DNA of 64,000 nucleotides, taken from positions 1-64,000 of the forward strand of contig NZ_JBGQQU010000005.1 in NCBI RefSeq assembly GCF_045528445.1, read 5' to 3'. The notes under the pieces were generated by a model. It saw only the letters and a list, made by a program, of their open reading frames with translations. It was not told the origin of the DNA and did not search any database. Positions 8,444 through 16,724 of the stretch are shown here, one piece after another. Positions within the stretch are counted from its first letter, which is position 1; every line of letters begins with the position of its first letter. The translations under genes and the position numbers were made by a program. This DNA is from Desemzia sp045528445 (lineage in GTDB: Bacteria; Bacillota; Bacilli; Lactobacillales; Carnobacteriaceae).

Positions 8444-9187
8444 TTAAACGAGCAGCAACAGACACGTATACCCCACTACACCACACAAGAAACTGAGGAT
8501 ACTGCTTTTTTGTTCTTCCGGTAATTCCTCTTTCATAACATTCAATATAACACTCCCGGCTATAAAAGCTTGCAATACTGAGACACCAAAATGGTTGATT
8601 TCAATGAATATCCCCATAAACCAACCTAAAAGTGGAGCACCAGACAAGAGTATCCGACCATAGCGGTCATAAGCTTGCTGGTAATTTCGCCGCAGTCCCC
8701 AGTCATTAGTAACAAAATGAACGGATAAAGCCAGAAAGTAAAACAGCAAACTACTAGGATGTTTAAAATCCTCATTTATCAGCAAATATCCGATAACCGC
8801 ATTATAAATAAAAAACACACTGATATGTAGCCAAAAGACACCAGCTTGGTTGCTTTTTAACGCATAGTGTGAATCACTCTGGACTTTATCTAATTTTACT
8901 TTTACCATTCGTTCTAAAGCATAAAACAAGACTAATCCAGACATCGCAATAATATAAATATGATTTTCAATATAACCTAAATAGCTGTTCTCTAGGTGCT
9001 GGGAAACAACTTCCTGATATTCATTCAGTTCAGGCAGCAAATGTATAAAAACATACGCCACTGCCACACCGGCTGACAACGACAAAAAACGACTGCGCGG
9101 TGTTTTACCAGCAAACTTCATATATTTAGAAAAATAATGAATTAAAGAAAAGCCAAATGCACAAAAGAATGTCAGAATAAAGTACAT
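8444..9187 (-). CDS. ZIP-like membrane protein lacking usual metal motifs
   Basis: 247 aa with about eight hydrophobic segments. Two segments recall ZIP metal transporters: SLSAGVAVAYVFIHLLPEL near residue 37 (ZIP TM2-3) and AFIAGSVILNVMKEELPEE near residue 210 (ZIP TM7). The metal-binding HNxxxG/HExPHE pair of TM4 and TM5 is not visible; those places read LHISVFFIYNAVIGY and SVHFVTNDWG. So it may be a ZIP relative with changed or lost transport chemistry. A GAAAGGAAG site precedes the ATG. The leader holds a terminator-like hairpin (see 9219-9287), suggesting attenuation. Single gene. Substrate unknown. Confidence 0.65.
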   Translation of the reverse strand: MYFILTFFCAFGFSLIHYFSKYMKFAGKTPRSRFLSLSAGVAVAYVFIHLLPELNEYQEVVSQHLENSYLGYIENHIYIIAMSGLVLFYALERMVKVKLDKVQSDSHYALKSNQAGVFWLHISVFFIYNAVIGYLLINEDFKHPSSLLFYFLALSVHFVTNDWGLRRNYQQAYDRYGRILLSGAPLLGWFMGIFIEINHFGVSVLQAFIAGSVILNVMKEELPEEQKSSILSFLCGVVGYTCLLLLV

Positions 9188-9218
9188 AGCTTTCTTCCTT
9201 TCTGTATTAAAATCATGT

Positions 9219-9287
9219 AAAAAAACTCCTTCTACTTAGCTTAAAAACTTTTAGAGTCAAAAGCAAAAATTATCTCTTAGAAGGAGA
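9219..9287 (-). promoter_or_regulatory. Possible transcription attenuator of the ZIP-like gene
   Basis: On the minus strand CTCCTTCTA (9287-9279) pairs perfectly with TAGAAGGAG (9235-9227) and is followed by seven T, 32 nt before the start codon at 9187. The gene on the other side (glnQ) is divergent, so no minus-strand transcript needs ending here. The hairpin must therefore sit in this gene's own leader. No known riboswitch class was recognised around it. Confidence 0.5.
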
Positions 9288-9374
9288 ATGGAATAAAAAA
9301 ATAGCAACCGCTGTCTTTCCTTTACACCTTGAATTAAAGCCTTTTCAAGTTCATCACATCTAGAATAGGCATGC

Positions 9375-9403
9375 TTGAAAATACCAAGTGATTATAGTAG
9401 AAT
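9375..9403 (+). promoter_or_regulatory. Predicted sigma-A promoter of the gln operon
   Basis: TTGAAA at 9375-9380 and TAGAAT at 9398-9403, spaced 17 nt. Transcription would start near 9410, leaving a leader of about 140 nt before glnQ. Confidence 0.5.
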
Positions 9404-9452
9404 GATAAAATGGTAAAGTAACTAAAAGTATTTTAATAATCGTATAGCACGA

Positions 9453-9516
9453 ATACATAGTAGGAAGCACGCAAAGCTTATCGACCGCCTTTGTGTACTT
9501 CCTCATTCTTATGTAT
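9453..9516 (+). promoter_or_regulatory. Structured leader hairpin upstream of glnQ
   Basis: The arms GGAAGCACGCAAAG (9463-9476) and CTTTGTGTACTTCC (9489-9502) pair over 14 positions with one mismatch and one G-T. They are enclosed by a second perfect 7-bp stem, ATACATA (9453-9459) with TATGTAT (9510-9516), across an internal loop. There is no T-run, so it is not a terminator. It ends about 20 nt before the ribosome binding site. It may be an RNA leader or a DNA operator; no known family was recognised. Confidence 0.6.
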
Positions 9517-9550
9517 ATAGAGCTACTCAACCAACTAAGGAGGAATTTTA

Positions 9551-10282
9551 ATGATTGAGTTTAAAGATGTCAATAAATACTACGGTGAATTTCATGCGTT
9601 AAAAAACATCAATCTGTCTTTTAAAAAAGGAGAGGTCGCTGTTGTTATCGGACCATCTGGTTCCGGAAAAAGCACGATGCTTCGTTGCATCAATGGACTG
9701 GAAGATATCAACGAAGGCCAATTATTGGTCAATGATGTTGATCTGCATGCTAAAGAAACGAACATCAACAATATACGCAAACATGTTGGGATGGTTTTCC
9801 AACACTTCAATTTATATCCACATATGACTGTCTTGGAGAATGTCACACTAGCTCCCATCAAAGTCCTCAAGCAAGATCCAAAAGAAGCCAAAAAAACAGC
9901 TGAAAAATTATTGGATAAAGTAAATCTGTTGGACAAAAAAGATTCGTACCCTACTCAATTATCTGGTGGACAAAAACAACGTATTGCGATTGCCCGCGGA
10001 TTGGCTATGAACCCCGAAGTATTGCTGTTCGATGAACCAACTAGTGCACTTGATCCTGAAACGATCGATGATGTGCTGGACGTTATGAAAAAACTAGCCA
10101 AAGAAGGAATGACGATGATCGTGGTCACTCATGAAATGGGATTTGCTCGTGAAGTTGGCGACAGAGTTATTTTCATGGCAGACGGAGAAGTAATTGAAGA
10201 TAAAAACGCTCAAGAATTTTATGAAAATCCTCAAGATCCTAGAGCCCAACAATTCTTAGGCAAGATTATCCACCACGTTTAA
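9551..10282 (+). CDS. glnQ: Glutamine/glutamate ABC transporter, ATPase
   Basis: Cytoplasmic ATPase of a polar amino acid importer. It has Walker A GPSGSGKST (residues 33-41), Q-loop VFQHFNLYPHMT, signature LSGGQKQR, Walker B LLFDEPTSALD and switch VVTHEMGF; the sequence is very close to GlnQ/ArtP-type subunits. Length 243 aa is standard. A GGAGGA site precedes the ATG. It is the first gene of a four-gene operon with the binding protein and two permeases. Glutamine is the favoured substrate from the family, but glutamate or arginine are possible. Confidence 0.92.
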   Translation: MIEFKDVNKYYGEFHALKNINLSFKKGEVAVVIGPSGSGKSTMLRCINGLEDINEGQLLVNDVDLHAKETNINNIRKHVGMVFQHFNLYPHMTVLENVTLAPIKVLKQDPKEAKKTAEKLLDKVNLLDKKDSYPTQLSGGQKQRIAIARGLAMNPEVLLFDEPTSALDPETIDDVLDVMKKLAKEGMTMIVVTHEMGFAREVGDRVIFMADGEVIEDKNAQEFYENPQDPRAQQFLGKIIHHV

Positions 10283-10297
10283 TTTGGAGGTGTAAGA

Positions 10298-11119
10298 ATG
10301 AAACAATCAAAAAAACAAAGTCTGCTTTTTCTATTGCTGCTTCCCCTAATGTTCCTTGCGGCTTGTACTTCTAGTACGGTAGCCACTCAAGATATCACAG
10401 AACGTTTAGCAGAAAGCAATACTCCTACTATCAATTGGGGAGTAAAAGCGGACACTAATTTATTTGGTCTTTACAATATCGCAAAAGGCGAAATTGAAGG
10501 CTTCGATATTGATATCGCTAAAGCATTAACGGAAGAAATCACTGGTGATGCCGAAAATGCTGAATTTATCGAAGTCACTTCTAAAACAAGAATCCCGTTA
10601 ATTAAAAACGGAAATATTGATGCCATCATAGCTACTATGACGATTTCAGAAGAAAGACTGAAACAAGTTAACTTTTCAGATGTTTACTTTGCAGCGGGGC
10701 AATCTTTATTAGTACCTAACGACAGTTCGATCCAAAGTGTAACAGACTTGAATGCTGATACAACTGTTTTAGCGGTAAAAGGTTCTACATCCGCACAAAA
10801 TATACGCGAACATGCACCAGAAGCAAATATTTTGGAACTAGAAAACTACTCTGAAGCCTTTACTGCTTTGCAATCTGGTCAAGGAGACGCTATGACAACC
10901 GATAACGCCATTCTATTAGGAATCATCGCCGACAATCCTGGTTACCGCTTAGCAGGTGCTCCTTTTACGGATGAACCTTACGGAATTGCCATCAATCATG
11001 GACAAGAAAACTTTTTAGGTCAAGTCAATGAAGCCTTAGATACCATCATTGAAAATGGCACGTACGCTGAAATCTTCAGCAAATGGTTCCCTGAAGAGGA
11101 AGTCCCTGACCTTAATTAG
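10298..11119 (+). CDS. glnH: Amino acid ABC transporter, substrate-binding lipoprotein
   Basis: Lipid-anchored receptor of the importer. The N-terminus has a Lys-rich start, a hydrophobic core and lipobox LAAC (Cys at residue 23). The mature part is a type II periplasmic-binding fold (SBP family 3): WGVKADTNLFGLYN, IEGFDIDIAKAL, IDAIIATMTISEERLKQVNFSD and AVKGSTSAQNI are characteristic. Length 273 aa is normal. It starts 15 nt after glnQ with a GGAGG site. Glutamine specificity is inferred from operon type; the residues contacting the side chain cannot be read reliably. Confidence 0.88.
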   Translation: MKQSKKQSLLFLLLLPLMFLAACTSSTVATQDITERLAESNTPTINWGVKADTNLFGLYNIAKGEIEGFDIDIAKALTEEITGDAENAEFIEVTSKTRIPLIKNGNIDAIIATMTISEERLKQVNFSDVYFAAGQSLLVPNDSSIQSVTDLNADTTVLAVKGSTSAQNIREHAPEANILELENYSEAFTALQSGQGDAMTTDNAILLGIIADNPGYRLAGAPFTDEPYGIAINHGQENFLGQVNEALDTIIENGTYAEIFSKWFPEEEVPDLN

Positions 11120-11176
11120 ATCAAGATTCTTTTTCCAAAAGAACTACACTGAAACGAAAGAAATGAGGTGCATGAA

Positions 11177-11824
11177 ATGATTGAAATCTTAACCACTTAT
11201 GGTGATTTATTAGTAGAAGGTTTTATCAATACATTGATTGCTAGTTTGATTGCTTTAGTCATCAGTTTAATTATTGGTACCCTGCTCGGTATCTTCCAAG
11301 TATCTACCAATAGACTGTTATCCGGATTAGCTAATTTTTATGTTCAATTATTTTTAAACATACCATTATTGATTATCGTATTGTTCTTCTACGTTGTATT
11401 CCCTATGTTTTTTGTAGGCGTAAACGGATTTACAGCAGGGATCATTGGTTTAACGATCTACACATCAGCATTTATTGCTGAAACCGTGCGTGCCGGTATC
11501 TTGGGAGTTCCAAAAGGTCAAATGGAAGCTGGATTATCCACAGGCTTGACTTACGGCGAAACAATGCGCTACATTATTTTACCACAAGCCATTAAAATCG
11601 TGATTCCGCCACTAGGTAATCAATTTATCAACTTAGTGAAGAATTCTTCGGTGTTAGCTATGGTGGCTGGTTTAGATTTAATGTATTACGGAGATTTGAT
11701 CGCAAGTGAAACCTTTAATACATTTGATACGTATATTATCGTTGCCCTATTTTATCTGATTATTACTTTACCATTAACTTATACTATGCAGTATGTGGAA
11801 CGCCGCTTAGCTGCAAACGATTAG
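11177..11824 (+). CDS. glnM: Amino acid ABC transporter, permease 1
   Basis: His/Glu/Gln/Arg-family inner-membrane permease of about 215 aa with five hydrophobic segments. The EAA loop is seen as QMEAGLSTGLTYGETMRYIILPQAIKI (shown by its ends QMEAG and LPQAI). It would pair with the next gene to form the channel. The open frame can begin at GTG 11168, but that GTG is part of the GAGGTG ribosome binding site; the ATG at 11177 is 6 nt after it and is preferred. The symbol glnM is assigned by position only. Confidence 0.88.
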   Translation: MIEILTTYGDLLVEGFINTLIASLIALVISLIIGTLLGIFQVSTNRLLSGLANFYVQLFLNIPLLIIVLFFYVVFPMFFVGVNGFTAGIIGLTIYTSAFIAETVRAGILGVPKGQMEAGLSTGLTYGETMRYIILPQAIKIVIPPLGNQFINLVKNSSVLAMVAGLDLMYYGDLIASETFNTFDTYIIVALFYLIITLPLTYTMQYVERRLAAND

Positions 11825-11836
11825 GAGGAGATTCAC

Positions 11837-12487
11837 TTGGATTTTACTGGAGCTTATTCCTGGGTGAACATCCGCTTTTTATTGGATGGACTCCTAGTTA
11901 CACTTGAAGTAGCTGCTGTTTCAATTATTTTGAGCTTTATCATCGGAGCTGTTCTTGGCTTATTGCGCTACATGAAAATTCCTGCTCTTTCATTAATTGT
12001 TGGAGCTGTCGTTGACATTATCCGTAATCTGCCATTGTTGTTGATTATTTTCTTTACTTACTTCGCACTACCGCAAGTCGGTGTTCGATTAAGTATTTTC
12101 TGGTCAGCAGTCGCTGCCATGACTATTTTTGAATCTGCGATGCTTTCAGAAATCATTCGTGGAGGGTTAACTTCCATTTCTTCTGGTCAAATGGAAGCCG
12201 GTCGATCAACTGGTTTAACGTATTTCCAAACGATTTGGTACATCATTATTCCGCAAGCATTGCGAGCAATGGTGCCGCCAATCGTCAGTCAATTTGTTGC
12301 ATTAGTCAAAGATACGTCTTTAGCGACGATCATTACTTTACCTGAACTAACACATAATGCACGAATCGTCTACGGACAAAATACGACTTACGTTATCCCC
12401 ATGTTTATCGCTATGGGATTCCTTTACTGGGTAGTGTGTTATACACTATCTAAACTATCCAAACGCTTAGAACAAAGTGCTGGATAA
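11837..12487 (+). CDS. glnP: Amino acid ABC transporter, permease 2
   Basis: Second permease of the importer, 216 aa, with five hydrophobic segments and an EAA loop starting SGQMEAGRSTGLTYFQT and ending IIPQALRAM. The start codon is TTG at 11837, 6 nt after a strong GGAGGAG; no ATG lies in a suitable place, so this is a clear non-ATG start. It follows permease 1 by 12 nt and is the last gene of the operon, ended by the hairpin at 12502. Symbol by position only. Confidence 0.88.
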   Translation: MDFTGAYSWVNIRFLLDGLLVTLEVAAVSIILSFIIGAVLGLLRYMKIPALSLIVGAVVDIIRNLPLLLIIFFTYFALPQVGVRLSIFWSAVAAMTIFESAMLSEIIRGGLTSISSGQMEAGRSTGLTYFQTIWYIIIPQALRAMVPPIVSQFVALVKDTSLATIITLPELTHNARIVYGQNTTYVIPMFIAMGFLYWVVCYTLSKLSKRLEQSAG

Positions 12488-12501
12488 ACGAATTAAGTAA
12501 G

Positions 12502-12545
12502 AAAAAGGCCTTTATCATCAATAGTTGATGATAAAGGCCTTTTTC
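12502..12545. terminator. Bidirectional terminator of gln operon and fapA-like gene
   Basis: AAAAAGGCCTTTATCATCAA and its exact complement form a 20-bp stem around a 3-nt loop, with A and T runs on the two sides. It serves the + strand operon and possibly the convergent DUF342 gene. Confidence 0.88.
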
Positions 12546-12583
12546 TTTACTCTTTTTAAGTATAATTATTTCGCTGTATCCAG

Positions 12584-14428
12584 TCATTTGAATACAATTT
12601 GTCCCTCAGTATTCAAAAGGGCCGTAATATTCTGCTGCTGTTGATTTAAAACCAATCTAGCTGGCCCAACTTTCAATTCTGTGCCTTCATGAGCAAGATC
12701 AATTCGAATCATTTTATCTTCCGGCACTGCTACACTAGCCCTGACTCCGCCAGTTGAGCCGGCTTCTTTAATCTCCACACCCTCTTTAGCAAATACACTA
12801 CTGCCGCGTAACAATCCGCTGATCATCACTTTTCCTTGAGCTTCGATCGTCGTATTTAAACTTCCATGCCCCATAATATGGACATCCCCATTACACCTTA
12901 ATGTACTATTGAGCGTACTGGCTACAGTGATACTGGAATCTTCTTCAAAATCCAAGACATTCTTTTCTTGGATTTCTTGGATAGCGCTCAAGACACCTTG
13001 TAATTGATAAACAGTAGTTTCTAGATAAGAGTGTGTAAAAAAGATTTCTTGGAGTTCTTTTGCAAGAACCTTCCATTCTACAGATAAAAATTCCTTGTTC
13101 TGACCGGCACTGATAATGTAATCTTTGACAATGGATTTAAATTCAGCGAACCGTTTTTTCAATAAAAAATCTAGTATAGAACGAATGCTTTGCTTCTGTT
13201 CACTGATCAAGTAATTAGGAGAATGTGTGATTTGTTCAATAACTGCTACCAGCGTTTCCAATTGCTCTGCTATCATTTCCATAGATTTACCGAGTTTTAC
13301 CAATACCGTATTCTTTTCACCGGCAGACAAAACCGAATTGGAAATATTGCCGCTGCAAGTAATAGAATGAGTAGCCGTAATAACTGAACTGTTGACAGAA
13401 GCGTGTAAAATAATATCGTTTCCCGCCTCAACTGTCATGTTTTCTTCCACTTCTCCTACTACTTCCACATCTCCATAGAACCGAATATTGCCTGTAGCAA
13501 TATTAACATTCTCTTGCTGTAAAAATTTAGGGATTACGGAAGCTTTGACAACATGATTTTTTTGCTGAATGTAAGGACGACCAACTTTAGTGGCTGTAAT
13601 GCTGTTTTCTTCTAATTTCACTCCTTTTTCAGCATGAAAATGAATGTTCATGACTGGAGGCGGTTGGATTTCTTTATTCTTCACACTTCTTCCAGATTTT
13701 CCTGGCGTTGACAGGTGAATAACAGCTAAAATATCTCCAGGTTCGATAGTAGGAATCTGACGAGTTTCTCGGAAATCGATATTCCCCTTTTCATCTGCGG
13801 TCAAGACGCGTTTAATAGTCGACTCAACTTGCATCTCTAAAAATCCATCGCTTCCTTCTTGTGCTGGAATTCCTTTAGCCACCTCTATCACTGCATGCTG
13901 TTTAGATTGAGCTGCAAGTTTGATGTTCTCTTCATTTAGACCATAAGTAATATCTGCTTTTCTCAATTGATTGTTTATTTCTTCTACACTCAATGGCTCA
14001 TTGATTACTCTCTGTTCCTGAATGGTTAATACTGCTTGATGAGTAGGAGAAAAGTTATTCAGATTTCGAATCAACCGATATCCAGGCTCAACTTCAATAA
14101 AAGCAGTCAACTGTTCTCCATCCGTTATGACCATGCATTTAGGAGGTACAAGTATCTCTTTTGTTTCAATCGATATTTGGTCACTTTCAGTCACTTCAAC
14201 AATAGACTCTGCTATGACCTCTCCATTTTTAACAATGATCACTTCTTCAGCATTTTCATGAAGTGTAATCGTCGGGATAGCCTGAGGCCCATCTTTTACA
14301 AATATCCTCCCATTGACGGACCAGACTTTTCCTTTCAACACATTGTTTTTTCGATTAAGGTATTGCTGATGAAAATGATTTTTTTCGCTATTATCTGGTG
14401 TTGCTCCTTTTTCTGTAGTATTGTTCAC
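12584..14428 (-). CDS. FapA/DUF342-family protein
   Basis: 614 aa of the DUF342 (FapA) family. The central beta-helix region (about residues 270-400) has repeats such as TATKVGRPY, NIRFYGDVEVVGEV and VNSSVITATHSITCSGNI. A helical region follows (400-490), then a second beta-helix part (500-575), with STLNSTLRCNGDVHIMGHGS and LLRGSSVFAKEGVEIKEAGS. There is no signal peptide or membrane segment. FapA takes part in polar flagellum positioning or SpoIIE-like envelope processes elsewhere; many Firmicutes carry it alone and its role is unknown. No flagellar or chemotaxis gene is nearby. Start ATG 14428 follows an AGAATAGGGTGA stretch, a weak ribosome binding site. Confidence 0.8.
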   Translation of the reverse strand: MNNTTEKGATPDNSEKNHFHQQYLNRKNNVLKGKVWSVNGRIFVKDGPQAIPTITLHENAEEVIIVKNGEVIAESIVEVTESDQISIETKEILVPPKCMVITDGEQLTAFIEVEPGYRLIRNLNNFSPTHQAVLTIQEQRVINEPLSVEEINNQLRKADITYGLNEENIKLAAQSKQHAVIEVAKGIPAQEGSDGFLEMQVESTIKRVLTADEKGNIDFRETRQIPTIEPGDILAVIHLSTPGKSGRSVKNKEIQPPPVMNIHFHAEKGVKLEENSITATKVGRPYIQQKNHVVKASVIPKFLQQENVNIATGNIRFYGDVEVVGEVEENMTVEAGNDIILHASVNSSVITATHSITCSGNISNSVLSAGEKNTVLVKLGKSMEMIAEQLETLVAVIEQITHSPNYLISEQKQSIRSILDFLLKKRFAEFKSIVKDYIISAGQNKEFLSVEWKVLAKELQEIFFTHSYLETTVYQLQGVLSAIQEIQEKNVLDFEEDSSITVASTLNSTLRCNGDVHIMGHGSLNTTIEAQGKVMISGLLRGSSVFAKEGVEIKEAGSTGGVRASVAVPEDKMIRIDLAHEGTELKVGPARLVLNQQQQNITALLNTEGQIVFK

Positions 14429-14724
14429 CCTATTCTACCTCCATTCTCCATGTGTAAATCCGCTTACATTTATTAATGCATACACCGTTCGAACCCCTTT
14501 TTATTATTATATCCTTAATCAGCTTAAACACAAGATTGCATTTGAAATAAAGAGCAGCTTTCATTCAAAGTAGGGTTACTTAACACCACTCTTCCTTCTT
14601 TTAACACTTATCTTGTTATTACATATGCAATTTTGTCTTCATTAAATGAGAAGTATAGTTGTATTTAGGCTATATTCTGGTTAAAATAATAAAAAATGTA
14701 CGTTTTAAAACTGGAGGGATTTTA

Positions 14725-15687
14725 TTGGCTTTATCAGAACAGCACCAGCAGTCGATTTGCCATCTGCATCAGTTAATGAATACTGTAAATCAAATCGTTA
14801 TTGGAAAAGAAGACGTTACCAAATTGACCCTTACAGCTATGTTAGCTGGTGGTCACGTTCTATTTGAAGATATTCCAGGGGTAGGAAAAACATTGCTTGT
14901 AAAGACGATCGCTAAAACGTTGAATGCTCCTTTTTCCCGAATTCAATTTACACCAGACCTCGTTCCCAGCGATATTATTGGTTTTTCGATTCCTTTGACC
15001 GAAAAAGCCCAGTTTGAATTTCGGAAAGGACCGATTTTTTCTTCTTTGATTTTAGCAGATGAGATCAACCGGACTTCTCCACGTACGCAAGCAGCTATGC
15101 TGGAAGCTATGTCTGAAGGTCAAGTAACGATGGATGGCAAGACGTATAATTTGCCAGAACCATTCTTTGTCTTAGCTACTCAAAATCCTATCGAACACGA
15201 AGGAACTTATCCTTTGCCTGAAGCACAGTTAGACCGCTTTTTGATGCAGCTTTCTTTAGGTTATCCCACAGTAGAACAAGAAGTGCGAATGTTATCCAAT
15301 CCTGATCAAACTGAATCCTTATCACGGATTCAGCCTTTATTGAGTTTAGCTGAATTCCAAGAGCTGAAACAACTCGTTCCAACGATTTATGTTCAACCTG
15401 ATTTGCTTACTTATATCGTTAAACTAGGTGAAAATACTCGTACCAATCAAAAGGTTCGTCTAGGTGTCAGTCCGAGAGGGAACCAATATTGCTTGGCTGC
15501 AGCTAGAGCATATGCTTTATTGGATATGCGAGATTATATTACTCCTGACGATATACTAGCCATTCTTCCAGCTGTTTATCAGCATCGCTTGTTGTTCAAA
15601 GACTATCTCTCCCCTAAACAAAAAGCGGATGCTATTCTTTCTTTGATTCAACAAGTACCAGTTCCTGTCAAACGAGGTCGAACATAA
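14725..15687 (+). CDS. MoxR-family AAA+ ATPase
   Basis: AAA+ chaperone-like ATPase, 320 aa. Motifs: Walker A EDIPGVGKTLL, Walker B SLILADEINRTSPRTQAAMLEAM, sensor ATQNPIEHEGTYPLPEAQLDRF, and sensor 2 around SPRGNQYCLAAARA. MoxR proteins act with DUF58/VWA partners on metal insertion or envelope-protein maturation. The frame opens upstream at 14659, but the GGAGGG at 14713-14718 points to TTG at 14725 as the start. It is the first of three overlapping genes (MoxR, DUF58, transglutaminase), the classic arrangement of this widespread but poorly understood cluster. Its stop overlaps the next ATG (TAATG). Confidence 0.9.
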   Translation: MALSEQHQQSICHLHQLMNTVNQIVIGKEDVTKLTLTAMLAGGHVLFEDIPGVGKTLLVKTIAKTLNAPFSRIQFTPDLVPSDIIGFSIPLTEKAQFEFRKGPIFSSLILADEINRTSPRTQAAMLEAMSEGQVTMDGKTYNLPEPFFVLATQNPIEHEGTYPLPEAQLDRFLMQLSLGYPTVEQEVRMLSNPDQTESLSRIQPLLSLAEFQELKQLVPTIYVQPDLLTYIVKLGENTRTNQKVRLGVSPRGNQYCLAAARAYALLDMRDYITPDDILAILPAVYQHRLLFKDYLSPKQKADAILSLIQQVPVPVKRGRT

Positions 15688-16724
15688 TGAATCCCAGCAG
15701 CTTCTTTCTCGTCCTGAAAAAAGTTTTGTGGAGTTTATTGTATATTGCACTCTTTCTTTACACGCTTACCTTTCCTACTCCTGTTTCTTGGGCTGTTTTT
15801 TATTTCTTCACTTTCATTCTGCTGGGTTCTTTTTTGAGCACCTTAATTCTATGGGGAAAAGCTGATTTTGATGCTTCAGAAAATCCGCGACATGAACTGA
15901 ATAGCCAATTGAAGTTGAGAACGAAAGGCTTTCTACCGGTCCTGATTCCCTATTTGACGATAGCTGTTGGCGTGAAAGAAACCACACTCACAACTGTAGT
16001 GCCAAGTTTGTTTAAATATCAGGTAACAGTTTCCTTTTCTGATATTCGTTTCCCTAGAGGGCACCACAAAAAACTCTGGGCGCATACTTCAGGAAAAGAC
16101 CTCTTGGGATTTTTTACTCACCGTGAAAAAAAGCAGATTCCAGTAGAGTTAGAGATTTATCCTCCTGTGATCTCATCCGCTCTTCTATATGGAACGATAA
16201 AGAAACTAGATGCGAAATTGGATTTGAAGTCATTTTCGGCACAAGATGCAGCAAATTTTCGGCAATTGCGAGAACATCAGCAGCAAGATGCTTTAAAAGA
16301 TATTGATTGGAAAACCAGTTTCAAGAAGCAGACATTGATGGTAAAAGACTATGACAAAGAAATCAATACCCCTTTAAAATTGTTTTTTTTAGGGTATCAA
16401 TCAGCTCAGTTTGAAGAGCTGATTAGTTTGACATACAGTCTTTATTTAGAACTAAATCGTTTTCAAACTGTACAACTTTTCATCATCGGTGAATTTGATG
16501 AAGATTTGCTTCTTCAAGAAGGAGTCAAAAACTTTTTGTCGGTTCAACCCACACTGCAATTAGAGGCCTTACTGTCGATTTGGGATAATCAAATACCAAA
16601 AAATGGCAAGAAAGTTATTATAGCTCCTGCTGAAGTTGTCTCTTTTATTAAAAAAACTCATCTAAAAACAAGTTTCTTTTTAAGTGAAGAAACGCTGACA
16701 ATTTTAGACGTAGGAGGGAATTAA
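15687..16724 (+). CDS. DUF58-domain membrane-anchored protein
   Basis: 345 aa. Two hydrophobic segments at residues 12-32 and 35-56 anchor it; the rest is predicted cytoplasmic. The DUF58 motif appears as FRQLREHQQQDALKDIDWKT followed by LMVKDYDKE, corresponding to the family's R.Y..GD..R.I.W pattern, although the first part is diverged. The C-terminal part is vWA-like. It overlaps the MoxR gene by one base and is followed without a gap by the transglutaminase gene, so the three are translated together. Function unknown; partner of the MoxR ATPase by context. Confidence 0.82.
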   Translation: MNPSSFFLVLKKVLWSLLYIALFLYTLTFPTPVSWAVFYFFTFILLGSFLSTLILWGKADFDASENPRHELNSQLKLRTKGFLPVLIPYLTIAVGVKETTLTTVVPSLFKYQVTVSFSDIRFPRGHHKKLWAHTSGKDLLGFFTHREKKQIPVELEIYPPVISSALLYGTIKKLDAKLDLKSFSAQDAANFRQLREHQQQDALKDIDWKTSFKKQTLMVKDYDKEINTPLKLFFLGYQSAQFEELISLTYSLYLELNRFQTVQLFIIGEFDEDLLLQEGVKNFLSVQPTLQLEALLSIWDNQIPKNGKKVIIAPAEVVSFIKKTHLKTSFFLSEETLTILDVGGN

